Below are positions 35,519 through 48,407 of a DNA stretch of 64,000 nt, piece by piece. The notes under the pieces were generated by a model. That model worked only from the letters and a program-made list of their open reading frames with translations. It made no database searches and was not told the DNA's origin. Where the stretch lies: assembly GCF_002994745.2 (NCBI RefSeq), contig NC_037090.1, positions 26,525,501-26,589,500 of the forward strand. The letters are read 5' to 3'. This DNA is from Rosa chinensis. Lineage: Eukaryota; Streptophyta; Magnoliopsida; Rosales; Rosaceae. How positions within the stretch are numbered: position 1 is the first letter of the stretch; the number at the start of each line of letters is the position of its first letter. The position numbers were made by a program, and so were the translations under genes.

Positions 35519-36678
35519 AGGTAAAATAGTCAAATTACCCTCTGACTTTTTCCATAGCTTCTGATTTATCCCATGATATTTCAATTTTGATTATCTACAC
35601 TCTCACTTTTCTAATTGTTGCCAATTTACACCCTATCGTTATTTTTTAGACTTTCCATCCAATTTTCCGTTAACTTGGTTACCATGTGAGGGGCTTTTTC
35701 GTCTTTTCAACTATGACAAAAAATAAATAAACAAACCAATACATCGTTAAAGAAAAGAAAAGAAAAAATACAAAACTAACAAAGAAGGAAAAAAAAAATT
35801 GCCCTTTGTCGCTTCTTCCTTGTTCATCTCTTCTTCTTCTTCACTCTCTTTATTTCAAGGTTGGTTGTTAGCTTGCAACTGATCGCTTAATTAATATTTG
35901 CTAGTTATATCAAATGATTGGATGATCATATCACTGAAGGAGAAACCATCTTTGATCATTTAGGTTTCTGGTTTTCTTTTTCTTTGAAGGCCATACTACA
36001 TTAATATTTCAAACATTCATATGAGAATTTGATCTTCCATGTTTCCAGTTAGAGGGGTTTGTATTATGCATGTATAAGATTGAAGAGTCATCGAACAAAC
36101 TAAAATATTTATATGTATGGAATATGAAAATTAAAATTACAGTAAGCATGTGAAGGTCATCTTGATTGATTCAAGTTGGGATTGTGTTATATTGATCTTG
36201 ACAAAAGGAACATAGAGAAAGAGGTCATGCTGAGAAGAAGATAATTGAGAGATAGACAGAGAAGAAGAGGAGAGGATGAGGGGAAAAAAAAAACAGTTGT
36301 AGGAGACGAATAATAGTATTTTTTATTTTATTTTTTAACAAGGTGATTGTGTATTTTTTTTTCTTGATTTATTAATATATGAGGGTAATATTGGAACATT
36401 AGAGGCAAAAAATTTATAGTTGGCCGGGTTGTACTAAGATTTGTTCGGTACAAATAACAGTACTCTTGTTTTTTTTTGGGTGACAATTGCAGAGACGAAA
36501 AGACCCCTCGCGTGCTAACTAAGTTAACGGAGAAATTTGATGGAAAGTCTAAAATTTGACTATAGGGTGTAAATTGGCAACATTTAGAAAAGTGAGGGTA
36601 TAAATAATCAAAATTGAAATGTCAGGGCGTAAATCGGCAGTCATGAGAAAAGTTAGGGGGTAATATGACTATTTTGCT
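35519..36678. mobile_element. Long-TIR element (MULE-like, non-autonomous)
   Basis: The left end GGTAAAATAGTCAAATTACCC is mirrored by GGGGTAATATGACTATTTTGC at the right. Inverted similarity continues for about 170 bp (TTGCCAATTTACACCCTAT against ATAGGGTGTAAATTGGCAA; AGACTTTCCATC against GATGGAAAGTCT). It sits in T-rich sequence, so the target duplication is ambiguous. There is no ORF of note inside. Confidence 0.7.
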
Positions 36679-36738
36679 TTTTTTTTTTTTTATATGTTTG
36701 AATAGCGGATTTAGAATAATTTGATATCTTATGTTGTT

Positions 36739-37034
36739 AGAGCAACTCCAACAGCTTCCCCATATTTTGATTTTTCTCTATTTTAGGGAAAAATAAGTCT
36801 CTTTTGCTCCAACTGATTTCCTATAATTATCCTTATTTTAGAGAAAGTGAGGAAAGAGAAAATCAAATTCTCTATATTTACAGCAATCTCTAAAATTTAA
36901 GAAAGAATATGAAGATTTTAGAGATTGCTGTAAAATAGAGAATCTGTTGGAGTTGGAGAAGAAAAAGATGTTAAAGCTTTGACTTTTGTTATCCTATTAT
37001 ACAAAAATTACAGGAAAGCAATTGGAGTTGCTCT
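36739..37034. mobile_element. MITE with AGAGCAACTCCAACAG ends
   Basis: The left end AGAGCAACTCCAACAG is mirrored by CTGTTGGAGTTG (about 36,946) and again by GGAGTTGCTCT at 37,034. This end sequence is a common plant MITE signature. Which copy is the true right end is not settled. Confidence 0.55.
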
Positions 37035-38371
37035 TAAAATGTTATCTTTCACTGTTGTGTTTTCTTGTGGCAAAAATCGTTCTTTTATGTTTGAATTGCA
37101 AATTTAGAAAATTTGTCTTAGCAAAAGACTATATGTTATGTTGTCATAGTGTTAATTTATGTTGCAGATTCTGTATTGTTTGTGTTTTGTTTTTGTATTT
37201 TTTGGGAAAAGAGTTTTATGTCATAAATTAAAGCCAACACCATCTAGCGCAATAGCTCAATAGCTCAATAGCTTTACCAACCATAATTGGAAGTATACTT
37301 ATGTCTTCTCCAAGTGTGTATGACACTATTGTATTCCTCTGATCTAAATCAGAAAATGACACAAAATACGAAAACAAATATTACTCTAAACGGGCTTATG
37401 GGCCATCTTCACGTGGACTGCACGCAGATGAACGCCCACTGAGGCGACGTTCTCTTGCCTTTGGGATGATCCTGGATTCTATTTTATGTTTGTTGTGGTC
37501 CAAAACCTAACTTCTGGAAATTGGTCAATTTTACTACTACTGACATATCTGCAAATCAATGCCCACAATCTATTTGCGGGAAATGCCAAGGATGATAGCC
37601 GGAGCAGTTTCCGATGGTCAAACCCCATGCAGCTACTATACAGCCTACTGATTTGTGTTGAATTGTTAAGATATTTACAAGTAGGGCGTGTTTGGGAATG
37701 TTTGTGAAACAATTTTTTGTTTTTGATACAGAAATAGATGTAAAATATATTTGGTAGAATCAATGGCAGAATTTAGGATATAAAATTGGGGTGGGCTAAT
37801 TTTAGTAGGCATATTTTTTTTGTCGACAATACTTCTAAAAATAGAAACTGATAATTAAATAAGAAAAAAAATTCCTTTTATTTTTAAAGGAAAATTTCTT
37901 TTAAAGAAACACGAACGGAAGTGTAGAACTACTTAAGGAAATATTTTAAAATTTCCTTCAAAGAAATGCTAATAGAAAAGTGGAAAATTGGCAAAACGAT
38001 GAAAGAAAATATTTTAACCGAAGAAGGGAGGTGAAGAAAATGGGAAGGGGAAAAAAAAACAGACAATGAAGGTAATGTAACCAAAGAATAAAGGAAGGAG
38101 AAGTGTGTGGTTTGTAGTTTTGTACCAAAGAATAAAGGAAGAAGAAAATGGGGAAAAAGGATAAAAAGATACACGTTTGCTTCTAAGGGGATTAGGGTTA
38201 GCTAGTTTGCCAACTGAACCAAAGTTGCTATTATTATTGTTGTGTACTTATCTCTTATATATTAGTATAATAATTTTGGGTTGGACTATAGCCCAGATAG
38301 CCTACTATGTAGATCCGCACGGAGTAGCTAAATTTAATTTTTAGCTATATATAACTATTTCTAATGCAAAA
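37035..38371. other. Intergenic AT-rich stretch
   Basis: No gene or clear element border was found. The ORFs are low-complexity (Phe/Ser/Leu-rich) and not supported. Confidence 0.45.
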
Positions 38372-38641
38372 TTCAGCTCCAACAGACTAGCTATAGGTAA
38401 GTTAAATTTAACTATAGCTAAAATGGTTAGCTATATTTAGCTAGAGTATCCTACATAGTTAAAGCAAAAGTTATATTTCTCTCTCTTTTTTCGTCCACAT
38501 GTCAGTTTACGATTTGGTAAAATATAGTTATTATTTACAAATAGCTACTATTGCTGGAGTAACATTGCTAAATCAATAGCTATATTTCACAATTTTAGCT
38601 AAATTTAACTAAAAAACAATTTCTACTGTTGGAGATGCTCT
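38372..38641. mobile_element. MITE-like inverted repeat (GCTCCAACAG type)
   Basis: The left motif AGCTCCAACAG and right motif CTGTTGGAGATGCTCT are inverted. The interior has internal inverted TTAGCTAAATTTA/TAGCTATA motifs. Probably the same broad MITE group as 36,739-37,034. Confidence 0.45.
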
Positions 38642-39519
38642 AATGTTTTCAAAAAATAAATTTAGAAAATAAAAGAATTTTTTTTTTCCTTCTATGTTTT
38701 GTAAAATAACAGCCCCTTTCATACCACAACTCCACCCTCACCGGTTTGTAAGTATCTGTTCAACAACCTTGCCTCATCCACTTACCGTCAATGTCAATGA
38801 CTGATCAGGGATGTAATTGATCAACTGACAATCCCCACTACACCTCACCAATGACTCTAGAACCAGCTAATTGGTAACTTCACCAACTTATAACTGCCTT
38901 GTCAATCAATCGACAATCTCGCTAAGTCGATCGATTGTTGATCTACCAATGACTGACCAACAACCTGTCTGGTTTGTAATCTCACAATGGTTTGACAAAT
39001 TCCTCCACCACCACCAGACTAGTAACCTTACTGATTTATCGATGATCTTACCGACCAACCAAGTGACATACCCCACCTCACCTTACAACTACTACACAAT
39101 CACTTGAAAAACATTCTCGCCAATCGGCTAATTTTCAGCCTAATTAATTGGCGATATCACTAATCTATCGGTGATTGTATCACTAATGACTGCCATCACT
39201 TAAGTTGTTATTGGGTGGAACAATGGTATTGCTTGGCTTCGTTAGGGTTTGGAATGTATGCTGGTTGGGTCACGTGGGCATACTTTGGCCGGCTTTTAGC
39301 CATACATGGTTTGTTAAGTCTCCTCTTGTGGGTTATTTCCTAGACTTAAGTTTGTGCCTAAATTCTCTTGATTCCTAATGAAGTTTAGGTTATATGGACT
39401 TACTTTACGATATCTAGGCTGGTCCATGGATGACCATTGTGCTTCATATACTAAGGTATCAAATTTGTTGTATCAAAGTAAATTAACTTGTTGTTGGATG
39501 GTTAAAAAAGAAGAAGACG
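38642..39519. other. Intergenic stretch, CA/CT-rich
   Basis: Low-complexity sequence rich in ACCA, CAAT and CGAT words. No supported gene, and no TIR or LTR border found. Confidence 0.4.
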
Positions 39520-39551
39520 GAATTACACAAATGGTCACTGAACTTTGACTC

Positions 39552-39997
39552 ATTCGATATTTTAATCGATCACTAACTTGTCAAATATATAATTTTAGTC
39601 ACTCAACTTTGATACTGTCTTTTACTTTAGTCATTCCGTCAATTTTTTTCAGTTAAAGAATCGTAAATATCCACTATGTGAAGAATATTTCGGTCGAGAT
39701 GCCAAAAAAAAAAAAAAAATTGCTCTTTATTTCTTTATCTCTCTAGACCACACCCATTTTCTTCTTTTGCAAGATACTCACAATCTTGATTGAGCTTCCA
39801 ACTTGACCATGCTTGATCGAATATAGAAATAAATAAAAGAAGAATAAGTAAATGAAAATTTTTGTTTTTTGGGTGATTGGATTAAAAAAATCTCAAGTTT
39901 AACTACAGATTTGACGGCATAATTAAGGTGAAATGCAAACTAAAATTTGAGTAACTAAAGTGATATTTTTGAAAAATTAGTGACCAAAGTGTTGAAT
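39552..39997. mobile_element. Small TIR element
   Basis: The left arm (ATTCGATATTTTAATCG, CACTAACTTGTCAAATATA, TTTTAGTCACTC) is the imperfect reverse complement of the right arm (GAGTAACTAAAGTGATATTT, CAAAGTGTTGAAT). The left border may extend to about 39,520. Confidence 0.5.
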
Positions 39998-40009
39998 AAG
40001 AAGAGTGTA

Positions 40010-40740
40010 GAGAATTCTTGGGTTCTCTCCACAACTCTAGGTCGGCGGCAGGTTTCACACTGACAGATCACCCTCGTCCGGTGGCGGCCTTGGCATAGGC
40101 TCGCCTACACCACTTGGTCTGCTACTAGACGAGGATTGCTGCTAACAATCTGGGGTATCTGAAGGGGTGTTGCTCGGAGTTCTTGCAGGCTGGTTTTTGG
40201 CTTCAGATTTCGAATGAAAATCTCCGGGTTGTGATGCCATGCGGTGTAGGATCGAAGGTCCTCGGTTAAAGCTCCTGGGTAGAAGGTGATGTGGGGTGAC
40301 AAGGATCAGAGGGTACTAGATCAGTGCAGGTTTGGGGCGATGTGGGTCATGGTGGCTTGGTTCGTGGGTTTCGGTCCTGGTGTTTTGGTGCAGGGCAATG
40401 AGGATCATGGTTGAGCAGTCGTGGCGGCATGGTCGTCGGAACTGCAGCGGTGGTTCAGCGTTTGTTGGAGGTGGAGGCTAGGTCTGGGCCAAGCCAAACC
40501 TAATGGACTTGGGCGGGCATTCTCTTGGAGTTTCTCTGGACTGGTTATGTTTGGGCTAGAGTTTTTGCCCTAGGCCCAATTCTATGTTTTTTAGTTTTGT
40601 CTAAATTACAATAATTCCTTGTATTAGAAAGCTAAGCAATTGTGCGTACCTTATGTATCTCTAGCGCCTCTGGAGTAGTACCAAAGGAGGATCTTCGCTA
40701 CCTTTACGTATTTGAATGTATAATGAGTATGTCTATTTTT
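40010..40740 (+). mobile_element. Retroposon-like GC-richer fragment
   Basis: It opens with leader-like GGTTCTCTCCACAACTCTAGG, contains GGGCTAGAGTTTTTGCCC and ends in AT-rich sequence with no clear tail. In style it resembles the pieces at 18,831, 44,102 and 52,195, but I cannot prove common origin. No intact ORF. Confidence 0.25.
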
Positions 40741-40875
40741 ATTATCACTGTGGGTTCTACCACTATCTTTTTGTCTGTCTATGCCCTTAAATGACAGCAG
40801 ATGGGTATGTATTATGTAACGGCCTGTTCTGGCTTGAGATAAATGATATTTTTGGTCTGAGACCGGACAACAAAC

Positions 40876-40878
<3 letters not shown>

Positions 40879-40919
<41 letters not shown>

Positions 40920-41320
40920 ATCCAGAGCAGAGCTCCACTTTGAAATTAACATGTGAAGTTCGAGTTTTTAGTCACTTTTCAGTCGCATATCCACATCTCG
41001 ACAGTTCAGTTTTTAAGTACTAGTGTATAGATCATCTTTGCAAATTTTTAGCCAAATTGATGATTGTTAAGGTATCTAACTCGCTTAGACTAATGGACGA
41101 ACTGAATCTGTCAACCTGAACCGTACTAGCTTTAAGGGAGTTATCACGATCATCATTTTGGCTGAAAATTTACAGAGATGATCTATACATTAGTACCTAA
41201 AAACTGAACGATAGAGATGTGGATGTGCGATCGAAAAATGACTCAAAATTCGAACTTCACACGTTAATTTCAAAGCAGAGCTCTGCTCTAGATAAGATCT
41301 GTGTGTGTGTGTGTGTGTGT
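40879..41320. mobile_element. Palindromic element between (TA)n and (GT)n arrays
   Basis: The core 40,917-41,299 is a long imperfect inverted repeat. The left arm holds AGAGCAGAGCTC and TTGAAATTAACATGTGAAG; the right arm holds CTTCACACGTTAATTTCAA and GAGCTCTGCTCT. It is flanked by a TA run (40,879-40,916) and a GT run (41,301-41,320). The inner arms are clearly related to those of 47,819-48,223 (both contain GATCATC, CAGTTTTTA and CCAAATTGATGAT words in the same order), so this is a family. Confidence 0.7.
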
Positions 41321-42059
41321 AATCTCCACCCCATCCATCCGTAAGTAAAATAAAATATAAACTATTTGATCTAAATGTCCTAATTTATCCATAATTTAGA
41401 GACAATAATTATTTCATGTCTTAACATTGATTAAGAGACAACGTGTAATCTCGATCATGTTTCTTGATATGTTAATGTCTACATTCAAGATATAAGATCC
41501 CTCATCTTATTTTTCCAACCTATCACTCGCAATTTATCTCCTAGAAAATGTTTGAACCCAAAATGAGCATTTTGGCCTGACTAGGCGTCTCTTGGAGAAA
41601 TTGAGCCAATGTCAGTGGCTCAAGCTATATATTGTCGACAAGTTCGAAATATATTATTTAGAGGCTAAATAAAGCATACCTGCCGAATTATGGAAAGATT
41701 ATGAGAGCTGCAAGAAAAGGAAATGATGGAAGCATGAAAAAGAAAAGACAACTTTAGCACATTTTCCTACTTCGGCTAGGAGAAACCGAGCTAAACAAGA
41801 AAGGAGGGGCGGAAGACTAACCAAACGAAATCCAAATGAGCTAAACCTTTCCAAATTCATTCTAGACATTCCAAGGATCATTTCTTATGAATAGTACAAG
41901 AGCTAGTTTGGAGTGAAAAACCTTCAAACAATCAGTCCAATTTTTTGAAAGACAAAACTGGAAAACCGGACCTGTAAGGAGTCCAGAAGAGATTCTGGCC
42001 CAATCACATGGAAGTAAGCTCTGAAATTTTACCAGAATGATCTTCACTCACCGTGGATA
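41321..42059. other. Intergenic stretch without clear feature
   Basis: No gene was recognised. Short ORFs lack domains. Confidence 0.4.
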
Positions 42060-42990
42060 ATTTGATATGAAGAAGTCGAAAGCTCATTCAGAATTCTTGG
42101 TGGAGATATGATTGAAGGAATAAAGGAGCAGAAAGTGACTCAAAACCACTCCAAAACTCATCATTTTCAATTCCATTAGTGCTCAGGTGCCTAACCCACC
42201 ATAATTCCATCTATTGCTCCATAATTCCATTAAGTTCTCCATAATTACATTAAGTGCTCCATGATTCCATTAGTGCTTAATAGGAAAACCTATCATGATT
42301 CCAGTAGTGCTTAAATGGAAAACTTTCATGATTCCATTAGTGCTTAAATGGAAAACCCATCTTCATTTGTTTAAGGCCAACCACTATGGCTTGGTAGCCC
42401 ATATATAGAGGCTACAACAAGTAACAAAAAATAATTCATCAACTAATCTCTACGACTACTCAAGTCTCTCCAGAGAATCCTTCTCTTTCTCTTACCGGTG
42501 ATCACACTCTAGTCCTAATCTCCTTAAGAGCCGACTGTCAGTGCCACCAAACCCTCTGTCAACGTGCTTCGGTCCTAGTCTCTTCGGGAGCCGACTGTTG
42601 TATCGTGATCACAATGGTTACGGAACCAGCCAAGTAAGGGTAACGCCCTCGCAAACCAGCCAAGCTAAAGTCACGCTTTAGCAAGTTCTCCCTACTTCCT
42701 AGTGATTTTCGCTCTGCTCGATCTACGATGTCGAGTATCGATTGTTGAATATTGAAGAAACGAAGCAAAGTCCTCCACAGCGAGGCACAAAAGAATCCCG
42801 CGACGAGGTTGGTGCTCTCCTCGTCCACAATCGCTTGAAAGAAGTCAGGTCAAGGGATACCCCCGACGACCGCACCAGAACGGTGCTGGCACGCCCACGC
42901 AGAAAAGAGACTGTTGACCAGTTGCAACAAAACTGGAGCCAAACAGAATATATACATAAGCTAGCTTTCATTTCAGAATCCTTTTGACCA
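42060..42990 (+). mobile_element. Probable LTR/leader fragment of a retrotransposon
   Basis: CATGATTCCATTAGTGCTTA-type words repeat several times at 42,210-42,355, and a TATA box (CCCATATATAGAGGC) lies near 42,402. Then comes a C/T-rich leader with two AGAGCCGACTGT/GGAGCCGACTGT phrases (about 42,530 and 42,588). This pattern is typical of LTR promoter sequence. Borders and coding domains were not found. Confidence 0.3.
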
Positions 42991-44089
42991 CTAGAACATC
43001 AATCATTTCTAATCCATAGGTACTCAAAAAAGTTCAAGACCTATTCTCATCTTGCATTCTTGGCCATCGAAATGACCAAAATTATGAGGGAGAAAAAAAA
43101 AATTAAAAGAAGGGAAGAAGACAACCACAGAAGCATGTTAAAAGAGTCCTACATCAATGTGATCAGAATTTTGACTTTATTTCACTGTTGACTGTTAAAA
43201 GCATTGAAGATACACAACTACACAAGTATAGGCCACATTCAAACAAAAAGGACTGACAATTTTCTGTGGTTTTATGTTTTTTGGTCCCTATCTCTGTTCC
43301 TTTAGCCTCTAGAGGTCAGTTTATGGTCTTGCATAGCACACTTACATACATAATCTCTTTCGAACGATTATATCTACACTTCTACGTTATGGCAATTGGC
43401 TCCAATAGAGCCAAGGAGACCAAAATCCCAGTGATAAAAGAGTACCACTTTCCAACACAATAGTGTGTTAGAGTGTGTATATGATAATCAAACAAACGAT
43501 AACCCGAGCGACAATAGTACCATATTCATACCCTAACCAAAGATAGTGAGAACATCTGAGATAAAACTCAAGCTTGTCATTCTCTGTGCTCTCCAAGAGC
43601 TACTAATAAAAATCATTGTTAGTCCTTGCATCAGAATATCTACCATTATAATGCAACATCATTGCTAGTTATTTTCATTGAGATCATATTAATTATACAT
43701 GGGAATGCCTATTTAAGGGAGTAACATAGAACCTTTTAGATGGCACATTCTCCACCGTTGACCTAAAAGAGCCCTTAAGGAAGGTCATAGGTTAGCCCAA
43801 ATGCACAGAGCTAGGCAGGACAATCAGCATTAATGCAAGTAAATGGTGTAGGGGTGGCATGGTCTTGAAGCCTATGAGAATTGGTTTGCATAACTCTACG
43901 ATTAACTTGCTGTAATTCTCCGATTGTTCTTGTTTTAGTATTTGCCTACTTTGCCTTCTCTATTTGCATGCCCCTTAATGACATCAATTGCTCCTACCTA
44001 AACTTCTTTAGAACATTTAATTGAATTTGCACATACGTCCTCAAGAGTAAAAGCAATTCACAACACTGAAAGCTAACTAAGATTTTAGT
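42991..44089. other. Intergenic stretch
   Basis: AT-rich and low in structure. No supported gene. Confidence 0.4.
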
Positions 44090-46266
44090 GGCCAAAGATT
44101 ATTTTTTTTTTGTTTTTTTTTTTTTTGAGTAAAGAGGAGTTTTCATTAATTCAAGAGCCAAAACGGGACATACTATATCTTTTTATACTTCTGTTGTATA
44201 TCAGTGACCAAGTAATTCATAAACAATCTGTACCGTCTACTAGAACATAGACACTCTCTTACTTAGTGAGCCTACCAGACTATGACTAGTCTTCTTACAT
44301 AAAAATAAAATTAAATGAGAATTCATTCACCAATGTACTCAATTGTGGTGCTCAAGGATTCTCTCTAACTAAGTGTATCAACTCTGCATAGAATGTAGAC
44401 GAAAGGCTAACAAAACCTTAATTAAAGCTAAGGCCCAAACCTAAATAGCTGACCTACTCCTAATGAAGCCCATGGTGAGGCCCAAAGACCCCATCCCGCA
44501 CCCAAAGAAAGCAAGCCAGCCCAATAGGCCTAGGCAAGCTTGACTCCCTCATTAACCAAAAAGTGCCACCAAGAATGCTGCCTAGACCACCGTGCGCCTC
44601 TTGGAAGTGTTGCTGCCCTGTGTGCCACCGTAGATAGTGCCTGTAGCAGAGCCCCCCAACCAAGACACCAACCATCAAATTTGATCAAAATCAAATTGAC
44701 GGAGGGATCCTCGTTTTGGGGTTGATTTTTCCTGCTCGAACCTTTAACAAAAATTGACCACGCACCACCATTAAAGTTGGGTGGAACCAAATGGGCAGAG
44801 AAGGTGCTGCCCATACCCAGTTTAACCACATTTAAAGGACGACTAGATTTGTCCTTGATTTCTTGGAAGGCAGCATCATGTCGGGTCAGAATCAGACTGT
44901 CAACACCCACCTTAGAACAAGATCTCGCAGCAACTGCGGGTGATCCTTCAATCGAAGATAATAGTCCTGTTGCACAAAAGCGATGGACGCAGACCGCCAC
45001 AATTGGACAACAACCAAGAACGCCATAAATGCTAACACATAGTCCCCTCACTTGAAGCAGAGTGAGAGCGATAGCTATGATTAGTGAAGTCGACGAGGAT
45101 CAATTTTGGAATTGAGTAGTGCCAATAAAGAAGCTGATAGCCTAGCTAAGAGCTAATAGTGTGTCACGCCCCCAAATTCAAGGCCAATATTGTACTGAAA
45201 TATGGTTCGTGAATTTGTGAGTGAGTCAAAACAAATAAAACTTCATTTTTGAATAAATCAACAAAAAGTAAAAGAAATCAAATTACGTCTGAATAGTACT
45301 TATATTAAAAAACAAAATCATTATTATCTTTACAAAACCAAAGTTTAGAAAAATTCAAAAACATTACACGTATTCACTAGAAATAGTAGTAGAAAAATAT
45401 TATTTTATTTAGTAGATTCATCCTATTTCCCCAAACATCTACTCATTACTTGAAAACAAGTACGTGTAGCATTATGAGCAACACAAGCCCAGTAAGTACA
45501 CAATTTACATTCTTATATTAATGTGTCTTATAAGAAATCAAATTTGAACAACCAAGTAAAAATGTACCGAGAACCATTTACATGTTCATACCAATTCTTA
45601 AATATGTATATGTATACACACAACACACATATATGTTCAAATATATTCATCTGCGTAAATTTTTATGAGACTAGTAATAAATCACATAGTCACATCTCTT
45701 TATCGAATTGACAAATATTACAGCATTAATAGGTGAAATAACTCAAAATAATGTATGCTTGATTCTCTTTTCACTTAACACCGTAACATATTAATAATAT
45801 ATCACAAACAGATATTTGATAAAAATAACACACGTATACTTCTCTTTTTAGTGAATATTTCAGATTAACTGGTAACAATTCATAAATCTACGTGCTAGGA
45901 TCCATAATACCAAAGCACGGGTAAGTCGCAGCATACCGAGGACACTACCAAAGTATGTATACTCAAGGTCGACACTTCCTTCCTATGAGTATAATAGTGC
46001 ACTATCTGTAGGGACTAGTGCCCAGGCTAACTTCTCATATGACAAAACACTTTTACTAGTAATTCACTTAAGCACGGGGTAGTACTAATCACCTGACTTC
46101 GCATCTCCAAGCATAATTATGTCAATAAAGTAGAATAAGCTTTAAGTAGTAAATAAAACAATTTAATACTCACAAAGCATATAAGCTCACATAATTTAAA
46201 TACGATTGAACATTGTCAATACACAATTAGAGTGAGCAAATTAATATATACATATTATATATAGAA

Positions 46267-46432
46267 AGGCCTGCTCACCTAAGAGACAATTTTTAAGGGA
46301 CTGTGAGAGACAAGTGAATCTGGCGGCTGAAAATAAAAGCACAGTTTTAAATTATTATAATTTCTACTTTTATATTTAATACATATGGTTGAGATGCATT
46401 TATCCCTCACAGTCCTTTAGGTGAGCAAGCCT
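46267..46432. mobile_element. Small MITE in solo LTR copy 3
   Basis: The ends AGGCCTGCTCACCTAA and TTAGGTGAGCAAGCCT are near-perfect inverted repeats. It is 166 bp, non-coding, and absent from copies 1 and 2. Confidence 0.75.
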
Positions 46433-47353
46433 GTAAATATAGATATAAACTTGAAAGTAATTGTGCAATGAAGTAAAGGTACATTAAATTAAAAAGTAGT
46501 AAGAGAATATTAGTTAGTAGTCAAAGAATTAGTAGTTCTTTTTCCCATAATATTGGAATTTTTAGTCCAAAATGTCCATTCATCTATCAAAATAATAGTA
46601 CCAAGAACCGTTAGCTTTCCTTTTTTTATAACTTGTTCAATTTATGTATGAATTAGGCAAGTGAGGATACCATGTCAAAGGATTTTTCGTAAGGAATTCA
46701 ATGGAATAAGTCATGTAACCCAATTCGAAGTGATATAGTTCAGAAGTGGTGAAAAACTAGAACAACGCAGAAACTGATATCCTTGATACTAACCTTTGAT
46801 GTCTAAGTCTTTATGTGCTGTATATTTTATTATTACTTCTCAGACATTCCAGATTAAAACCAGAGGTCCTCAGCTTCAAATTGATATGAAGTTTGTAGAA
46901 TTTTTGAAGCAAGGTTTTGAAGTTGTGATAACTATGTGAGATTTCCAGTGAGTTTACTAATTGAAAGCTTTGATTAGCCATAACTTCTTTATTTCTTAAC
47001 CTTTTTTAGTGATCAAAAGTCTAAACTGAAGCACTTTTCATAAGGAATTTAATACTGAAGATCAACTTTTGTTATATAAGAAAGTATAGGTTTGCAGCAA
47101 AGCAGATTCTTTTCCATTTTATCATCGGTTATGCATCTTGATAAATCTTTAAGGCAAAAGAATGTAGGAATGTATTCATGTACTTGCTTAAGAAAATCAA
47201 AAGTGAAATGAAGATTTTGGTCTTGGATTCAAGCTTGGACTTCTTTGACAAAAAGGAAACTTCTCAAGAGAAAAAGGGTGAAGGATTTGTGTGAGGGGCT
47301 TTACTTAGTTGAGTTTTCTCTTCAACTAAAGAAGCTTCCGATCAGCTTCACAC

Positions 47354-47700
47354 TTGATCTTGAAGCTCGAAGAAAATATAATATAGATCATATGTTTATA
47401 TAGGCTAGAAACATGCACTAGAAATCAATTCTCAACCATCTTTTTTGACTTCCAAGATCAAGTATATAAAGAGTTGGAAGAAAAAAAATCAGCTATCCCT
47501 TCTAAATGTATGTGTGTGTGTGTGTGTGTGTAAGCTTCACACTTGATCTTGAAGCTTGAAGAAAATATAATACAGATCATATGTTTATATAGGCTAGAAA
47601 CATGCACTAGAAATCAATTCTCAACCATCTTTTTTGACTTCTAAGATCAAGTATATAAGTGAGTTGGAAGAAAAAAAATTAGCTATCCCTTCTAGATGTG
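47354..47700. repeat. Tandem duplication, 178-bp unit
   Basis: AGCTTCACACTTGATCTTGA starts each unit, at 47,354 and 47,532. Each unit ends in a TGTGTG-type run. Present only in LTR copy 3. Confidence 0.8.
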
Positions 47701-47769
47701 TGTGTATATATATATATACACATATACATATACATATATATACATATATATATATACATATGCATATAC

Positions 47770-47801
<32 letters not shown>

Positions 47802-47818
47802 GTATATGTATATGTATA

Positions 47819-48223
47819 GGCTTTCTTAGGTAAGGATATCCTTACCTAAGCTTATGGAACAGATTTCCAGTTTTTGGCCACTTTTCGATCACATATTCAC
47901 ATCTTAACCGTTCAGTTTTTAGGTCCAATGTATAGATCATCTCTAAAAAATTTCAGCCAAATTGATGATCGTTAAGGCATCCAAAACTGCAATTTACACG
48001 AACAAACCGAATCTGTCGAACAGGAACCGTTCGTGTACATTGTTGTAAATTACAGTTTTGAATGTCTTAACGATCATCAATTTGGCTGAAATTTTGCAGC
48101 GATGATCTATACATTAGGACTTAAAAACTGAACGGTTAAGATGTGAATATGTGATCGAAAAGTAGCCAAAAACTGGAAATCCGTACCTAAGCTTAGATAA
48201 GGGCGTCCTTAGCTAAGAAGGAC
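47819..48223. mobile_element. Palindromic element inside a TA-rich array, related to 40,879-41,320
   Basis: The arms are inverted: TTCTTAGGTAAGGATATCC against GGGCGTCCTTAGCTAAGAA, then CCAAATTGATGATCGTTAAG against CTTAACGATCATCAATTTGG. The flanks are TATA/CATA dinucleotide arrays on both sides (47,706-47,818 and 48,224 onward). The arm sequence is recognisably the same family as the 40,917 core. Confidence 0.7.
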
Positions 48224-48369
48224 TATATATATAGACACACACACACACATAGATACACATTTACTCAAATTAATAACTAAGGAATTTTAGGGCTTTCTTA
48301 AGGTGCAAATACACACACACACATACGTGTAATTAGTACTATATATATATATGTATAGTTCTTAAGGTT

Positions 48370-48407
<38 letters not shown>

